This document shows positions 46,203 to 55,721 of a stretch of 56,114 nt of DNA, piece by piece; position 1 is the first letter of the stretch; the number at the start of each line of letters is the position of its first letter. Position numbers and translations under genes: made by a program. A model generated the notes under the pieces. The model worked only from the letters and a program-made list of their open reading frames with translations. It had not been told where the DNA came from and ran no database searches. Source of the DNA: Paulinella micropora (lineage: Eukaryota > Cercozoa > Imbricatea > Euglyphida); assembly GCA_009731375.1 (NCBI GenBank), contig BJOX01000032.1:930851-986964 (forward strand), written 5' to 3'.

Positions 46203-46245
46203 GTACTAGTACTACTACACTACTACTACTACTACTAAGTAGTAT
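44995..46245. repeat. (TAC)n/(TAG)n/(TTAC)n microsatellite block
   Basis: 1.2 kb of trinucleotide and tetranucleotide repeat. It includes (GAA)n at 45001-45042, (TAG)n then (TAC)n inverted arms around 45150, and two copies of a unique island (gtagaggtaactgttttttctt...cagccaacgggaaaaac) at about 45855 and 46016. It ends at the left edge of element B. Confidence 0.92.
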
Positions 46246-46249
46246 AATA

Positions 46250-46305
46250 TCCTTTTTTTAAGGTCATTTTTCGTGCCCTCAAAATGACACTTTAAAAAAG
46301 AATTC
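46250..46305. repeat. Imperfect hairpin at the left edge of element B
   Basis: ttttttaaggtcatttt and aaaatgacactttaaaaaa form an imperfect stem around tcgtgccctca, immediately right of the microsatellite. It may be the element terminus; a matching inverted copy was not found near 12.1 kb. Confidence 0.4.
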
Positions 46306-46495
46306 GGCTTCCAGACACATCTCCCGCAAATCAATCGGAAGCAACAAAACAGCAAAATAACGAAATCAAATTTTTCAATCAATACAAGCAATCAAAATGA
46401 ATAAATTCGTTTTCCTTTACTTCAAAAAATAAAAAAATGATTAGCGAACAACTTCTCTATTCCTTATAAAGAATAGCGAAAAATAAAACTATAAA

Positions 46496-46771
46496 ATGGA
46501 GGACTATATAAGACCTAATTCTAAACAACTATACAAACAAATCAACAGAGATAAAATAAACAAGAAAGCAACCGAAAAAATAAAATGTGAATGCGGTGCG
46601 GAGGTTTCAAGAGCGAACTTATCTAGACATAAAAAAACACACCGCACGAGCACCGACGGAAAACATATTGTAAAAGAAAATTTTCTCTTTGGTATAGATG
46701 GATTGCAAACAGAAGAGAGCGGAATATGTAAAGGAAAGAAGAAAACAGAAATATACCTGTGTATGCGGTAA
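46496..46771 (+). CDS. Cys/His finger protein 1, element B
   Basis: 91-aa ORF, MEDYIRPNSKQLYKQINRDK, with one CxCG...H...H unit (IKCECGAEVSRANLSRHKKT). This unit type recurs in virus and PLV genomes as small DNA-binding modules. The last 25 residues overlap, in another phase, the gene at 46698, so the two may be one frameshifted protein with two fingers or overlapping genes. A TATA-like leader (aaaactataaa) precedes the start. Confidence 0.5.
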   Translation: MEDYIRPNSKQLYKQINRDKINKKATEKIKCECGAEVSRANLSRHKKTHRTSTDGKHIVKENFLFGIDGLQTEESGICKGKKKTEIYLCMR

Positions 46772-46928
46772 GGTAATAGGGATATACGGAAAATATCAAC
46801 ACGAAAAATCAGACTTTCATAGAGACCACTTCGCAGAGAAAGAAGAAGTCATGATTGGAGGACATAAAGTTATTCGTATAATTCGTAGAAGCGATGACAT
46901 GGAAAGATATTATAAAAATCACTCGTGA
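46698..46928 (+). CDS. Cys/His finger protein 2, element B
   Basis: 76 aa, MDCKQKRAEYVKERRKQK followed by YTCVCGKVIGIYGKYQHEKS and FHRDHF. It has the same finger type as the ORF upstream and as the broken gene at 11575-12092. The basic start resembles the 'KxxYxxxRKxK' helix that often precedes these fingers. Overlap with finger protein 1 is 74 nt in a different phase. Confidence 0.5.
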   Translation: MDCKQKRAEYVKERRKQKYTCVCGKVIGIYGKYQHEKSDFHRDHFAEKEEVMIGGHKVIRIIRRSDDMERYYKNHS

Positions 46929-47003
46929 TTTGTTATAATAATGTTATAAAAATAAAATGTAAAACCATTTAAAGAAATAAATATTATTACTTATAATACA
47001 GAT

Positions 47004-47180
47004 ATGGGGAGACACAAGAAATATCTCACACCTGAGGACAAACGAAATGCTAACTCCGAAAAGGCTCTTGCATATTACAAGAGAAATAAGGACGAAATTA
47101 ATCGAAAGAGGAAGGAGCAATTAAAAGAACGAAATAGAAAACTTAAGGAATACGAAGAAATGAAGGCGAGAGGAGCGTAA
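47004..47180 (+). CDS. Small basic helical protein, element B
   Basis: 58 aa, MGRHKKYLTPEDKRNANSEK then ALAYYKRNKDEINRKRKEQL, ending EEMKARGA. It is almost wholly helical and basic; the 'YYKRNKDEINRKRK' style resembles small virus DNA-binding proteins. It is preceded by ttataatacagat, promoter-like. It precedes the polymerase gene on the same strand. Confidence 0.5.
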   Translation: MGRHKKYLTPEDKRNANSEKALAYYKRNKDEINRKRKEQLKERNRKLKEYEEMKARGA

Positions 47181-47330
47181 ACAAAAACGAAAAACAAAAA
47201 ATGATTTTTTTCTAAAAATTATGAATTTCATATTAAAGGTAAGACAATCTTATATATATATATATATAAAAGTAAAACAATTTAATTTATTTCCATTATT
47301 TTTATATCCTCCCTAATATAAAAGTAAAAT

Positions 47331-50300
47331 ATGCCACCACCATTACCGCCCAGACCAACGAAGGAGAATGTAGAACTAGCGAAGGTAAGGGTGAATTTGA
47401 GGAAAACAGAAACCAGAGAAAACAAAAGGGAATTTAAAGTAGTAAGTTAAAATCTAGGCGAGACAATAGATTAAACTCTCTTACATACGAGAAGCAAGGA
47501 TTAGACATAAACTTTTATGATACTGACGCATTAGAGCGAGAGGTTCTAATTCCTATACTATTGGATGCGAAAAGAAATGGTATGACAGGAAATGCGGATG
47601 TTCATATCACTATAACATACATAACAGACCACGAAGAATTAAATAGATATTATAAAAAGAAAACATTTAATTCTTTTCAAATAAAAAATTATGATGATTT
47701 TATTGAAATGTTGAATGAGTTTAACATAAGCAATATTGAAGCATCTGGATTAGGTTATGACCGAATTATTGAATATGCTAAGGTAGTAGTAGTTCAAGAA
47801 AACGGAGGCGGTTGTTATGAAGGAAAAAACAAATGTAAAAAAACAATATCTGATGAAAACATATTGATATCTCCCGCTAGCAAGAATAATAATTGTTTAT
47901 TCTTTCTCTGTAAAGACCTTCTTAATATGCCACTTATTAACAGAAAAAGATGTAATGATATTAGAGAGAAATTCAATCTTTCTAATGATTGCCCCATACC
48001 ATTCTCTACCGCCGTAAAAATCCTTAATACTTTGATAAAAGAAGGAAAGACATATGAAATAACAAACGCCTTAACAAGAGAAACTATAAGCACAAACAAC
48101 ATCGGAGAAGAAGCGGACATTATGATTTACTTAGAGAATAACCACTATTTTGGATTAACTAAAAGATATAAACAAAAATGCGAACAATGTTTAAAGAAAT
48201 ACATCAAAAAGCACACTTGTAATCCAAAAATCATAAATTATGTGAATAGAGAAATATCAAAGAATGGAAAGAGACATTTAATAACGAAGGAGCATAAAGA
48301 AAAATATAATAATAAAGACGAACTCCTTCATTACGACCTTGAAACTTTTAGAAATAAGACGCTCGCTGAAGGCTTTGATATTCACGACTGCTATATAGTC
48401 TGATATACTCAAGGAACAGAAGGATTTAAATATTTTGCAGGCAAAGATTGTATTTCTAAATTTCTGGATTTAGTCTTAGAGAGAGGAAAGAAGTTAGCAG
48501 TTGAATGGGGTAATAGAATGCTTCATAATCCAGTCAAGAAAGTAGCAGGAGTAAGAAAGAAAAGAAACAAAGATGAAGAACCGCAGATTTTATATGTGAA
48601 TGGGTTTAACGGTGCAAACTTTGACCACTACTTCATTAAACAGGAATTAATAAGAAGAGGCATTAAACCAAAATCACATATGATTAATAACGGCTCAATA
48701 ATCTCTTTACAATTTGAAAATATTAAAATGTGGGATATGTGTAAGCATACTCAGGGAACATTAAAAGAAAACTTAGAAAATATGAAATGTAAAACTCTTA
48801 AAGGAGATTTTGACCACGACCAAGCCACAGAATGGGAAAAAATGAGCGAAGAATTAAGAAATAAGTGTCTTGAATATTTGAAGTGCGATGTTATGGGGTT
48901 AAAAGAGTTATATGACAAAATAAACACAGAGATATTTGAGAAACACTCAGCGAATTTAACTTCATATATTTCAACTTCAAGCCTAGCCTTCAATATCTGG
49001 AAGAAAATGATTGATGGTAAGCATGATGTAAGGCTTCCAACTATTGAACAAGAGAAAGTGTTTAGAAAAGCGGTTATCGGAGCGAGAACATATCCAAGCA
49101 AAAAAAGATTATTTCAAAACAATACAAGGACTACTTAGCAGGTAAAATCACATTTGACGAATTGACCGATTATTTAGTTGATGCGGATGTCGTATCTTTA
49201 TACCCAACAGCGATGCTTAATTTATTTATGGTTGGAGAAATTAAACAGGCTATCGCACCATTTGATTATAATAATCTTCCAATCGGTATTTACAATGTTG
49301 ATTATATCTCACCAAAAGACATATTACATTCAAGAATAGGACAGAGAAATAAAATGGGCTCCTTAAAGTGGAATTTAGCGGATATGAAAGACCAATGGCT
49401 CACAAGTGTTGATATTGAAGATATGATTAAGGAATGTTACGATATAAAAATTCATAAAAGCTACTATACAGAGGAGGCAGAACCAGTATTCAAAGAATAC
49501 ATACTGGAAATGTTTAAGGCGAAAGAAAATAGCGAAAAAGGCACACCGCAATATTTATTGGCCAAACTATTTATGAATTCGTTATACGGAAAAATGATAC
49601 AGCGACCAATCCCAACTGAAGCAGAATATATTAAATCAAATGAGGAGTATTGGAAATTTTGGACGAAAAACTATATATCTGATGTGGTTGAATTCAAAGA
49701 TAAAGACGGAAACAAACTATGGCACGTATCTGGAATACCTAGAAATGAAGTAATAATTGAAGAGAGTATTACAAAGCCTTCTCATTACGGGGCTTTCATT
49801 CTAGCATATAGCAGGCGAATTATGTATAATTACATAAAAGAGGCTAATCCAAATAAAGACTTAGAGGCTGATTTCTATTACACCGATACTGATAGTCTAG
49901 TGTTGCATGTTAGGTTCGCCAAACTAATCAAAAGGCTTGGTGATAAATCTCTCGGAGGAATAACGGATGACTTAGGAGATTGCTGTAAGATAATAAGAGG
50001 AATATGGATTGCTCCTAAATTGTATATGTTAGAATTTACAACGAATGAAGCATTTCTCCCTTACCTTACTAAGAATGACTTGAAACATAAAGACAAAGGA
50101 GTTCATATAATTGAATGCTACGAAAACGATGGAGTAAAAAAGAGATACTACCACCTTAGAGGTAAGGGGTTGAATTCAAAGGGGTTAAATCCAGAAGTAT
50201 ATGAAAAGATGGATTTAGGCGAAAGCATTGAAAATGTTAGAGATTTTCAAATGAAGAAAATTCATTTATCACGAAATAGCAAACAGCAAAACATTAACCA

Positions 50301-50415
50301 TTTTAGCATAGTTCATACTACAAACATAAAAAAGAAAGTTAATGATAATAAATGGCAAGGTCGGGAGTTTATCAATGAAAATGATAGTATTCCTTACGGA
50401 TATCAAAGACATTAG
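47331..50415 (+). CDS. Protein-primed family B DNA polymerase, element B (three frame/stop breaks)
   Basis: Replicative polymerase of Polinton/PLV type. 3'-5' exonuclease motifs: LLHYDLETF (Exo I), GFNGANFDHYF (Exo II), YLKCDVMGL (Exo III). Polymerase motifs: DADVVSLYPTAM (A), LFMNSLYGKM (B), YYTDTDSL (C). A CxxC...H.C finger (CEQCLKKYIKKHTC) precedes Exo I. The N-terminus likely begins MPPPLPPRPTKENVELAK at 47331. Breaks: -1 near 47448, TGA at 48401-48403, and -1 at the A7 run 49100-49106. Catalytic residues are intact. The breaks could be decay or assembly errors. Length without breaks is about 1,030 codons, normal for the family. Confidence 0.88.
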
Positions 50416-50487
50416 AAACGAGAGAGTGTAGTTGATAAATAGTTAATTAATTAATTTTTTATTTTTTATATCCTATAGTATATACTA

Positions 50488-50772
50488 ATGTCTCTCAAGT
50501 CTCTCGCGGAAAAATTTGAAAAACTTTCTATCAATAATAAAACATTTACTTTGGATGATATCAAGCAAGTCATTGATGGTCATGTAAATGAATATAAATC
50601 TGAAAGTAAAAAACTTCAAGAACAAGGATTGCTACCTATTGGAAAATATAAGGGGAAGTCCGTTGCCGATGTCGCTGTATTTGACAAGCAATACTTAATA
50701 TGGTTGAACAAGCAACCGATGATGGTAAACTATCCAGAACTCAAAAAAGAAATTGTTAAATATATTCTATAA
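50488..50772 (+). CDS. Small protein with ExoX-like C-terminal domain, copy 1
   Basis: 94 aa. An N-terminal helix is followed by LPIGKYKGKSVADVAVFDKQYLIWL, the pattern of the small domain found at the C-terminus of exodeoxyribonuclease X-like proteins ('GKyKGk...v...d..YL.WL'). No nuclease domain is present. The promoter-like tatagtatatacta lies just before the ATG. Paralogous to 51497-51910; the HNH gene lies between on the opposite strand, ending one base after this stop. Confidence 0.6.
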   Translation: MSLKSLAEKFEKLSINNKTFTLDDIKQVIDGHVNEYKSESKKLQEQGLLPIGKYKGKSVADVAVFDKQYLIWLNKQPMMVNYPELKKEIVKYIL

Positions 50773-51420
50773 TCACACTACATTCTCCTTTAAATTTATC
50801 TCTTTTTTTATTATTCTTAATATCGCTTTTTCTCTATGAAAATTGTTAAATTGTGTATAGTGTGGCTCTTTTAGAATTTCCCTAAAGTCTTCTCTTTCTT
50901 CTGTTTCTACATTGCGATAATTTAATTTATTCTCTTCTAAATATCGGTCTGTAATTCCTTTAAACTTTATTTTTTCAAAGTGATGGTCAACATGAACGTT
51001 TTTTCTATCGTGTATTTCTTTTGTTATTTCACATATATATTTCGGCTCAATGAAAATATCTATTACCATTCTATTTAAATATTCTTCTATTTGATTTTTT
51101 ATAGTATTTCTACACGCATCATTAAATTTAGTCTTGGTGTATCTCATCATTTGTTTCTCTTTATTTACCCCAATGTAATTAATACAATTATACCACGAAA
51201 ATGCTTTTTCTCCTATACGAAAGTGCTTACTACCATATCCATTATTTTCAACATCAATTTCACAATTTATCAAATGTTCAAATTTCGTCTTATAATCAGG
51301 ATGATTAATTATAATACCCTTAATAAAATTACTATCAATTTCATTTAACTTTTCATTGTGCTTATATTTGCTGACAATATTTCTTATATATACTATTATT
51401 TCTTTCTTTGTTTTAAACAT
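50773..51420 (-). CDS. DUF3223-type domain plus HNH-like nuclease
   Basis: I place the start at MFKTKKEIIVYIRNIV (51420) because the sequence upstream (agtatatagtatgttgtata) looks like promoter; an in-frame Met lies 24 nt further up. Residues 1-75 resemble DUF3223 (FKTKKEIIVYIRNIV, IIINHPDYKTKFEHLI, SKHFRI); residues 135-160 contain NVHVDHHFEKIKF, an HNH-type metal-binding motif. The combination suggests a homing-type or DNA-processing endonuclease. It sits antisense between two paralogous ExoX-C genes. The frame is intact. Confidence 0.6.
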   Translation of the reverse strand: MFKTKKEIIVYIRNIVSKYKHNEKLNEIDSNFIKGIIINHPDYKTKFEHLINCEIDVENNGYGSKHFRIGEKAFSWYNCINYIGVNKEKQMMRYTKTKFNDACRNTIKNQIEEYLNRMVIDIFIEPKYICEITKEIHDRKNVHVDHHFEKIKFKGITDRYLEENKLNYRNVETEEREDFREILKEPHYTQFNNFHREKAILRIIKKEINLKENVV

Positions 51421-51496
51421 TACTCCGCTTAGTATATACAACATACTATATACTCTTAAATAAAATTAATAAAAAAATAATATTAATAGTATATCA

Positions 51497-51910
51497 ATGA
51501 CAGACCTAAGCACCAAGCAGGACTACTTGAATGAAATTGAAAAATGGAACATTGACAGCGAAGTTAAGAAACCCACTATTAAATGGACTAAACCCGACAT
51601 TGTTTCTTTCTATGAGCAATATAAACCAAGAGATGATAATGTGAAAGTAGTTATTCCTTTAGAAAACGTGTTGGACGAAGAGCCGAGCACACCTTTTAAG
51701 GAGACTGATTTAAAAGAGACTGGAATCACCGAAATAAAGGCTAAGGTCGGCGAAGAAATAGCACAAAGTGAAACCGATATTTTTCTTCAATATGGTAAGT
51801 ATAAAAAAATGAAAATTGAAGATGTCGCTAAGATTGATAAACCATACCTTGAATATTTAATTCAACAACCTTATTTTAATAACAAAGATGCGGTAAAAAA
51901 ATATTTGTGA
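51497..51910 (+). CDS. ExoX-like C-terminal domain protein, copy 2
   Basis: 137 aa. A distinct N-terminal part (MTDLSTKQDYLNEIEKWNID, then TKPDIVSFYEQYKPR) and an acidic linker precede FLQYGKYKKMKIEDVAKIDK and PYLEYLIQQP, parallel to GKYKGK...YLIWLNKQP in copy 1. The start is preceded by aatagtatatca. It converges on the virion protein gene at 51948. Probably a DNA- or protein-binding accessory factor of replication; role not established. Confidence 0.55.
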   Translation: MTDLSTKQDYLNEIEKWNIDSEVKKPTIKWTKPDIVSFYEQYKPRDDNVKVVIPLENVLDEEPSTPFKETDLKETGITEIKAKVGEEIAQSETDIFLQYGKYKKMKIEDVAKIDKPYLEYLIQQPYFNNKDAVKKYL

Positions 51911-51947
51911 TGATATTACATTGTCTTCCACTAAATTTTTTTTGGCT

Positions 51948-53183
51948 TTACCAATCCTCTATAAAATTAGCGATAATATTGACATTTCCACCATTATTAG
52001 TAGTAGAAACCGATTTCTGTGTAAAAGTTAATACATCACTTGGAGACAGATAAATATCATAATTTCTTAGATTGATTTGTTGAGTTGAATTAGCATTAAC
52101 ATATATTTTAAAAATCGTCGTTCCGTTGGCGATAGCAGTCGCTGTTGTGTCGGTATCAACTATTGAATATTTCGTATCTACATCCGCATACACTGCTCCA
52201 GTTAATGTTCCATTAACCACCATTCTGACGACATTCGTTTTTGAGTCTTCATTACTAATGCTTATTAATGATGGATACACTAATGAATAATTGTCTAAGT
52301 TAGCACCAGCACTATCATATTTAGCCTTATTTCTTATACTCAATATCGGTCTTTCTGTAGTGTGGGCTACTTCAGCACCCTCAATTGAATTCGTTATACT
52401 TGTATTAATAGTATTCGACCCCTCAATGAATAAACTAGCACTCGCCGTTTTAAGAATTTGTATTCCAGTCTTTGCATCATTTCTCATGACTGCTGTAAAT
52501 GGTAATGTCGTATTTCCAAGGCTTACTTCATCATTCGAATTAGCATACTTAATCATATGAACTAGTTGAAATTCACCAGTCTCTGGATTTTCAATTGAAA
52601 ACTTAATAGCACCAAACCCAAGATACTGAAATTGAATTTGAAATACATTTCCTACGCTCCATTCTAAGTCTGGCATAGCCGAAGTTCCATCGCACGGGTC
52701 ATCCCAGTCTTTTTGGTCAATATATTCTACATCAGTTCTTTTACAATGTGCGATATTCATTCCTTCGTGATTTTTGTAAAAATAAAATCCATCGTTAAGG
52801 TCATTTCCTATTCCAATAAATGAATAATATGCTTTTGTATCATCCGTCGTCCATAGAGCAGTAAAGCGAGCAAGTACACCCGTTCCAGTTCTATATTTTA
52901 TTCTCCTTTTACTTACTAATTCAGCATCCGCCGTCGCATTTGCTTGAGTTTTCAATTCAGCCATATTATCCAAAAATGACACACTTGCTTTAGTTTCTGT
53001 TTTTGTCCATACCCTTGTATTAATGGTATATGGAAAGATTTCTTGTAATACTGGTGTTAATTGCGCAGTTGTTGTTTCGCCGAAGGCTGTCTTCATATTA
53101 TCAATGTGGCCATCATATCCTACTTTTAGGTTAATGAACTCTCCTTTAGGATTTTGTGCGACCAAATTTCTCTGGTGGGACAT
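51948..53183 (-). CDS. Virion surface-type protein, element B
   Basis: 411-aa intact, Thr/Asn/Ser- and beta-rich protein from MSHQRNLVAQNPKGEFINLK to NVNIIANFIEDW. It is homologous over its length to the broken element C gene at 20851-22094 (shared LTPVLQEIFPYTINTRVWTKTE, RIKYRTGTGVLARFTALW, KFSIENPETGEF, TASASLFIEG). It resembles phage/virus receptor-binding or appendage proteins in composition, but no named fold is recognised. It lies immediately upstream of the MCP end on the same strand. Confidence 0.6.
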   Translation of the reverse strand: MSHQRNLVAQNPKGEFINLKVGYDGHIDNMKTAFGETTTAQLTPVLQEIFPYTINTRVWTKTETKASVSFLDNMAELKTQANATADAELVSKRRIKYRTGTGVLARFTALWTTDDTKAYYSFIGIGNDLNDGFYFYKNHEGMNIAHCKRTDVEYIDQKDWDDPCDGTSAMPDLEWSVGNVFQIQFQYLGFGAIKFSIENPETGEFQLVHMIKYANSNDEVSLGNTTLPFTAVMRNDAKTGIQILKTASASLFIEGSNTINTSITNSIEGAEVAHTTERPILSIRNKAKYDSAGANLDNYSLVYPSLISISNEDSKTNVVRMVVNGTLTGAVYADVDTKYSIVDTDTTATAIANGTTIFKIYVNANSTQQINLRNYDIYLSPSDVLTFTQKSVSTTNNGGNVNIIANFIEDW

Positions 53184-53288
53184 TGTTGATTTTTTGTTTT
53201 CGAAGTAGTCAAAAACAAAGGTTCTATATTATCAAAAAAATAAATTAACTATCAAAATTAATAATTACATATTACCTCACTGGCGGAG

Positions 53289-54779
53289 TTATGAAATAGT
53301 AATCATATTTGCCTTAACCTGAACCTCTCGCTGAGTGATTGCCACGGTGTAGTGGTTAAGAGCAGTTCCCGCATTAGTGCCAATAAACTCCCATCGTCGC
53401 TCAGTATCAAGACTTAAACCGCTGATTTCATTTTGGTCTTTGCTCCATAGCGGGCGGGTATTATCCCAAGCATCAACCCAGAACCAGTTGTATTTATACA
53501 CATCATTATTCATCAAGGCCGAACCCTCAATCTTTGGCTTCAAATACATATAGTCTTCTTCAGAGGCGCAGTCAATGTTAAACTCTTGCTGTCGTGCTCC
53601 GTCTAGAGTAGTGTATAAAGTAGCGATCTTTGCTGCTGTGCGATTATCATGGTCATAAGCAGTGTTCTTCCTTTCTTCGGTGTTAAAAACTGAGTGATAA
53701 ATCTTCTTCAAACGGCGACCATGGCCTCTGTCAAATCGCATAATAATATTTTGGGTTGTGGTTGCTCCAATTGAATTCTTATAAACATAGGGATAATCGA
53801 TATTGAAGTTCATACCTTCGGGGCTAGCAATCTTCTGTTGAATTGATTGAATGACATCAGGGTTCGTTTCAACAGCGAGAAACAAGTTAAGATTGGTAAC
53901 ATCAGCAGATACAGCCATAGGCAGTGTAGCATTTAGTGCGGCAAGATAAGCAGTGCTAAGACAAGTAGCGGCACCATTCGTCACCGTATAACCGGTTCTG
54001 TCAGTAGCACTCCACACAATTCGCATAGTCAAAATCTCTGGAAACATAATAGTCTTATCAAGTGCGAAAATAGTATTAATAATCATACCCAAAGGAATTT
54101 TAACATTGATAGCGGTGGCGGCAGTTGCTCCACTTCCCACAAGATACTTCGCCTCGTTGTAATTAACATTTACGGCGGATAGTGCTCCCACTCCAGTCGT
54201 CAAAGCAGCATCATCGTGACGACGAGCAGAAATCACTGGCTCTCGCAATAGACCCTGAGTTGCGGCAGCAACATCGTTATTACCATCAGCGGCCGCACGA
54301 AAGGCCGTTCTAGTTGCTTCAACGGCACTAATGTTAATCAAGCCGTTAGCATTACACTTTTGGAGCATACATCCGTATCCACTAGCATCCCCGTGGTTAG
54401 GAAGGTCAAGGAAATCCTTCAAGCTCATTTCTGGTTTCCACAACATCTTAGTCACATGTCTAAGGTTGTTAACGTCGCACAGATAAACACCGCTACGGGT
54501 CTGAAGTTGAATTTGAGAAATTTGCGAAAGGCAGTCCATAAAAATTCTAGTATAAGTGTTGGCAACAAGAGGCGCTTTCATAGTATAAGTAAAACTCAAA
54601 TAAGACCGAGCGAGATTGAACGGGCGACTGATAAGGTCAAATGATCGTTCTTGTCCGCCAGCAGTGGTGACTTCAAATGAAGCGGAACCCTCACGTGGGG
54701 CGAGTTTATTCAAACGATAAGAAGCACTGATGTAGTCAGTTCTAGAAAAGTCTAGTTCGCCTCCGTGTTGAGTTGGCAT
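53289..54779 (-). CDS. Major capsid protein, element B (complete)
   Basis: 496-aa intact copy from MPTQHGGELDFSRTDYISAS to QVKANMITIS; the start was chosen by agreement with the element A copy, though the frame is open 22 codons further. The N-terminal arm is followed by SFEVTTAGGQERSFDLISRP, then strand-rich barrels with IPLGMIINTIFALDKTIMFP, and near the C-terminus RRWEFIGTNAGTALNHYTVA. Length and position fit a double-jelly-roll PLV MCP. It is followed by the penton (54887) and protease (55722) in the usual order, all on the minus strand. Confidence 0.82.
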   Translation of the reverse strand: MPTQHGGELDFSRTDYISASYRLNKLAPREGSASFEVTTAGGQERSFDLISRPFNLARSYLSFTYTMKAPLVANTYTRIFMDCLSQISQIQLQTRSGVYLCDVNNLRHVTKMLWKPEMSLKDFLDLPNHGDASGYGCMLQKCNANGLINISAVEATRTAFRAAADGNNDVAAATQGLLREPVISARRHDDAALTTGVGALSAVNVNYNEAKYLVGSGATAATAINVKIPLGMIINTIFALDKTIMFPEILTMRIVWSATDRTGYTVTNGAATCLSTAYLAALNATLPMAVSADVTNLNLFLAVETNPDVIQSIQQKIASPEGMNFNIDYPYVYKNSIGATTTQNIIMRFDRGHGRRLKKIYHSVFNTEERKNTAYDHDNRTAAKIATLYTTLDGARQQEFNIDCASEEDYMYLKPKIEGSALMNNDVYKYNWFWVDAWDNTRPLWSKDQNEISGLSLDTERRWEFIGTNAGTALNHYTVAITQREVQVKANMITIS

Positions 54780-54886
54780 TTTGTTTTTGATTTTTAGGCA
54801 GTCGTGAATCTCAAAACTTTTTTGAGATAGTTGATTAATACACAAATATATTCATAGAAAAAAATAATTAAATCAAAAATAATTAT

Positions 54887-55699
54887 TTATCTCTGTTTCA
54901 AAAGATTGAAAAAGGATGTAAATAAATTAAAATAATTAGTCTCTCTGTAAATCAACAAAGTCATTACAATACCCAAACCATTAAGATTTATAGCCTGATC
55001 GTTTTCGTCTGTAAGATAAAACCTAAATACATTATTTGAACTGGTGGATAATTTCTTACCATACTCCGACCCGCTTCCGTCGTATATAACGGCTCCAAAT
55101 GGTATTTCGTTGGCAGTATATATTTCTTGTAGCACATGATTATCACCTTCCCCCACTAAGTCCGATTGAAGATACAAAGTCTTTTCTCCAGTTAGAATAA
55201 TTACATTTGGTGATTTAATAAAATCATTTGCAAAGAAATATGTGGAATTTCTATCAAACCCCATTACTTCGTGAATACGGGTATCACCATCAAATATAAA
55301 TCGCGGTTGAATACCTCCGTTATTTGAAACACTGAATGTTAATTTGCCATCCTCTGGTTCTATGTTGGTATTATTACTGGATACAACATAAGTATAATTA
55401 TTAGGGCTGTCTGCGGTTAGTATCTCCGACAACTTATTTTTTAGATTGTTCATTGTGTAGTTTCCCTCAGGTATAGTAATTAAAGCCTCATACCCGTCTT
55501 CGCTAAGAGTAAAAGTATTATATGGCGAAGCCACAGAGTAATACGACTTTGGAACATAGATATGAATAATTTTACAATGTGTGGGATTGTCCAGTGATTT
55601 TAAGTTTATTTCGTGTGTAAAGTCGCTATCTGTGCCTGTTATTCTGTTTTTACTATTTATGTAATAGATACCACTTGACCTGCCCCCTTTGTAATCCAT
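54887..55699 (-). CDS. Minor capsid (penton) protein, element B
   Basis: 270 aa, MDYKGGRSSGIYYINSKNR; nearly identical to 1195-2007 with scattered conservative changes (for example ILTADSPNN versus VLTAESPND), showing that A and B are recent relatives under purifying constraint rather than the same locus misassembled. Intact. Confidence 0.75.
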   Translation of the reverse strand: MDYKGGRSSGIYYINSKNRITGTDSDFTHEINLKSLDNPTHCKIIHIYVPKSYYSVASPYNTFTLSEDGYEALITIPEGNYTMNNLKNKLSEILTADSPNNYTYVVSSNNTNIEPEDGKLTFSVSNNGGIQPRFIFDGDTRIHEVMGFDRNSTYFFANDFIKSPNVIILTGEKTLYLQSDLVGEGDNHVLQEIYTANEIPFGAVIYDGSGSEYGKKLSTSSNNVFRFYLTDENDQAINLNGLGIVMTLLIYRETNYFNLFTSFFNLLKQR

Positions 55700-55721
55700 T
55701 GTATATTATACGAATAATTTT

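Noticed and set aside
45000-46240. CRISPR-like array
   Set aside because: Short-period microsatellites without repeat-spacer structure in a eukaryotic context.
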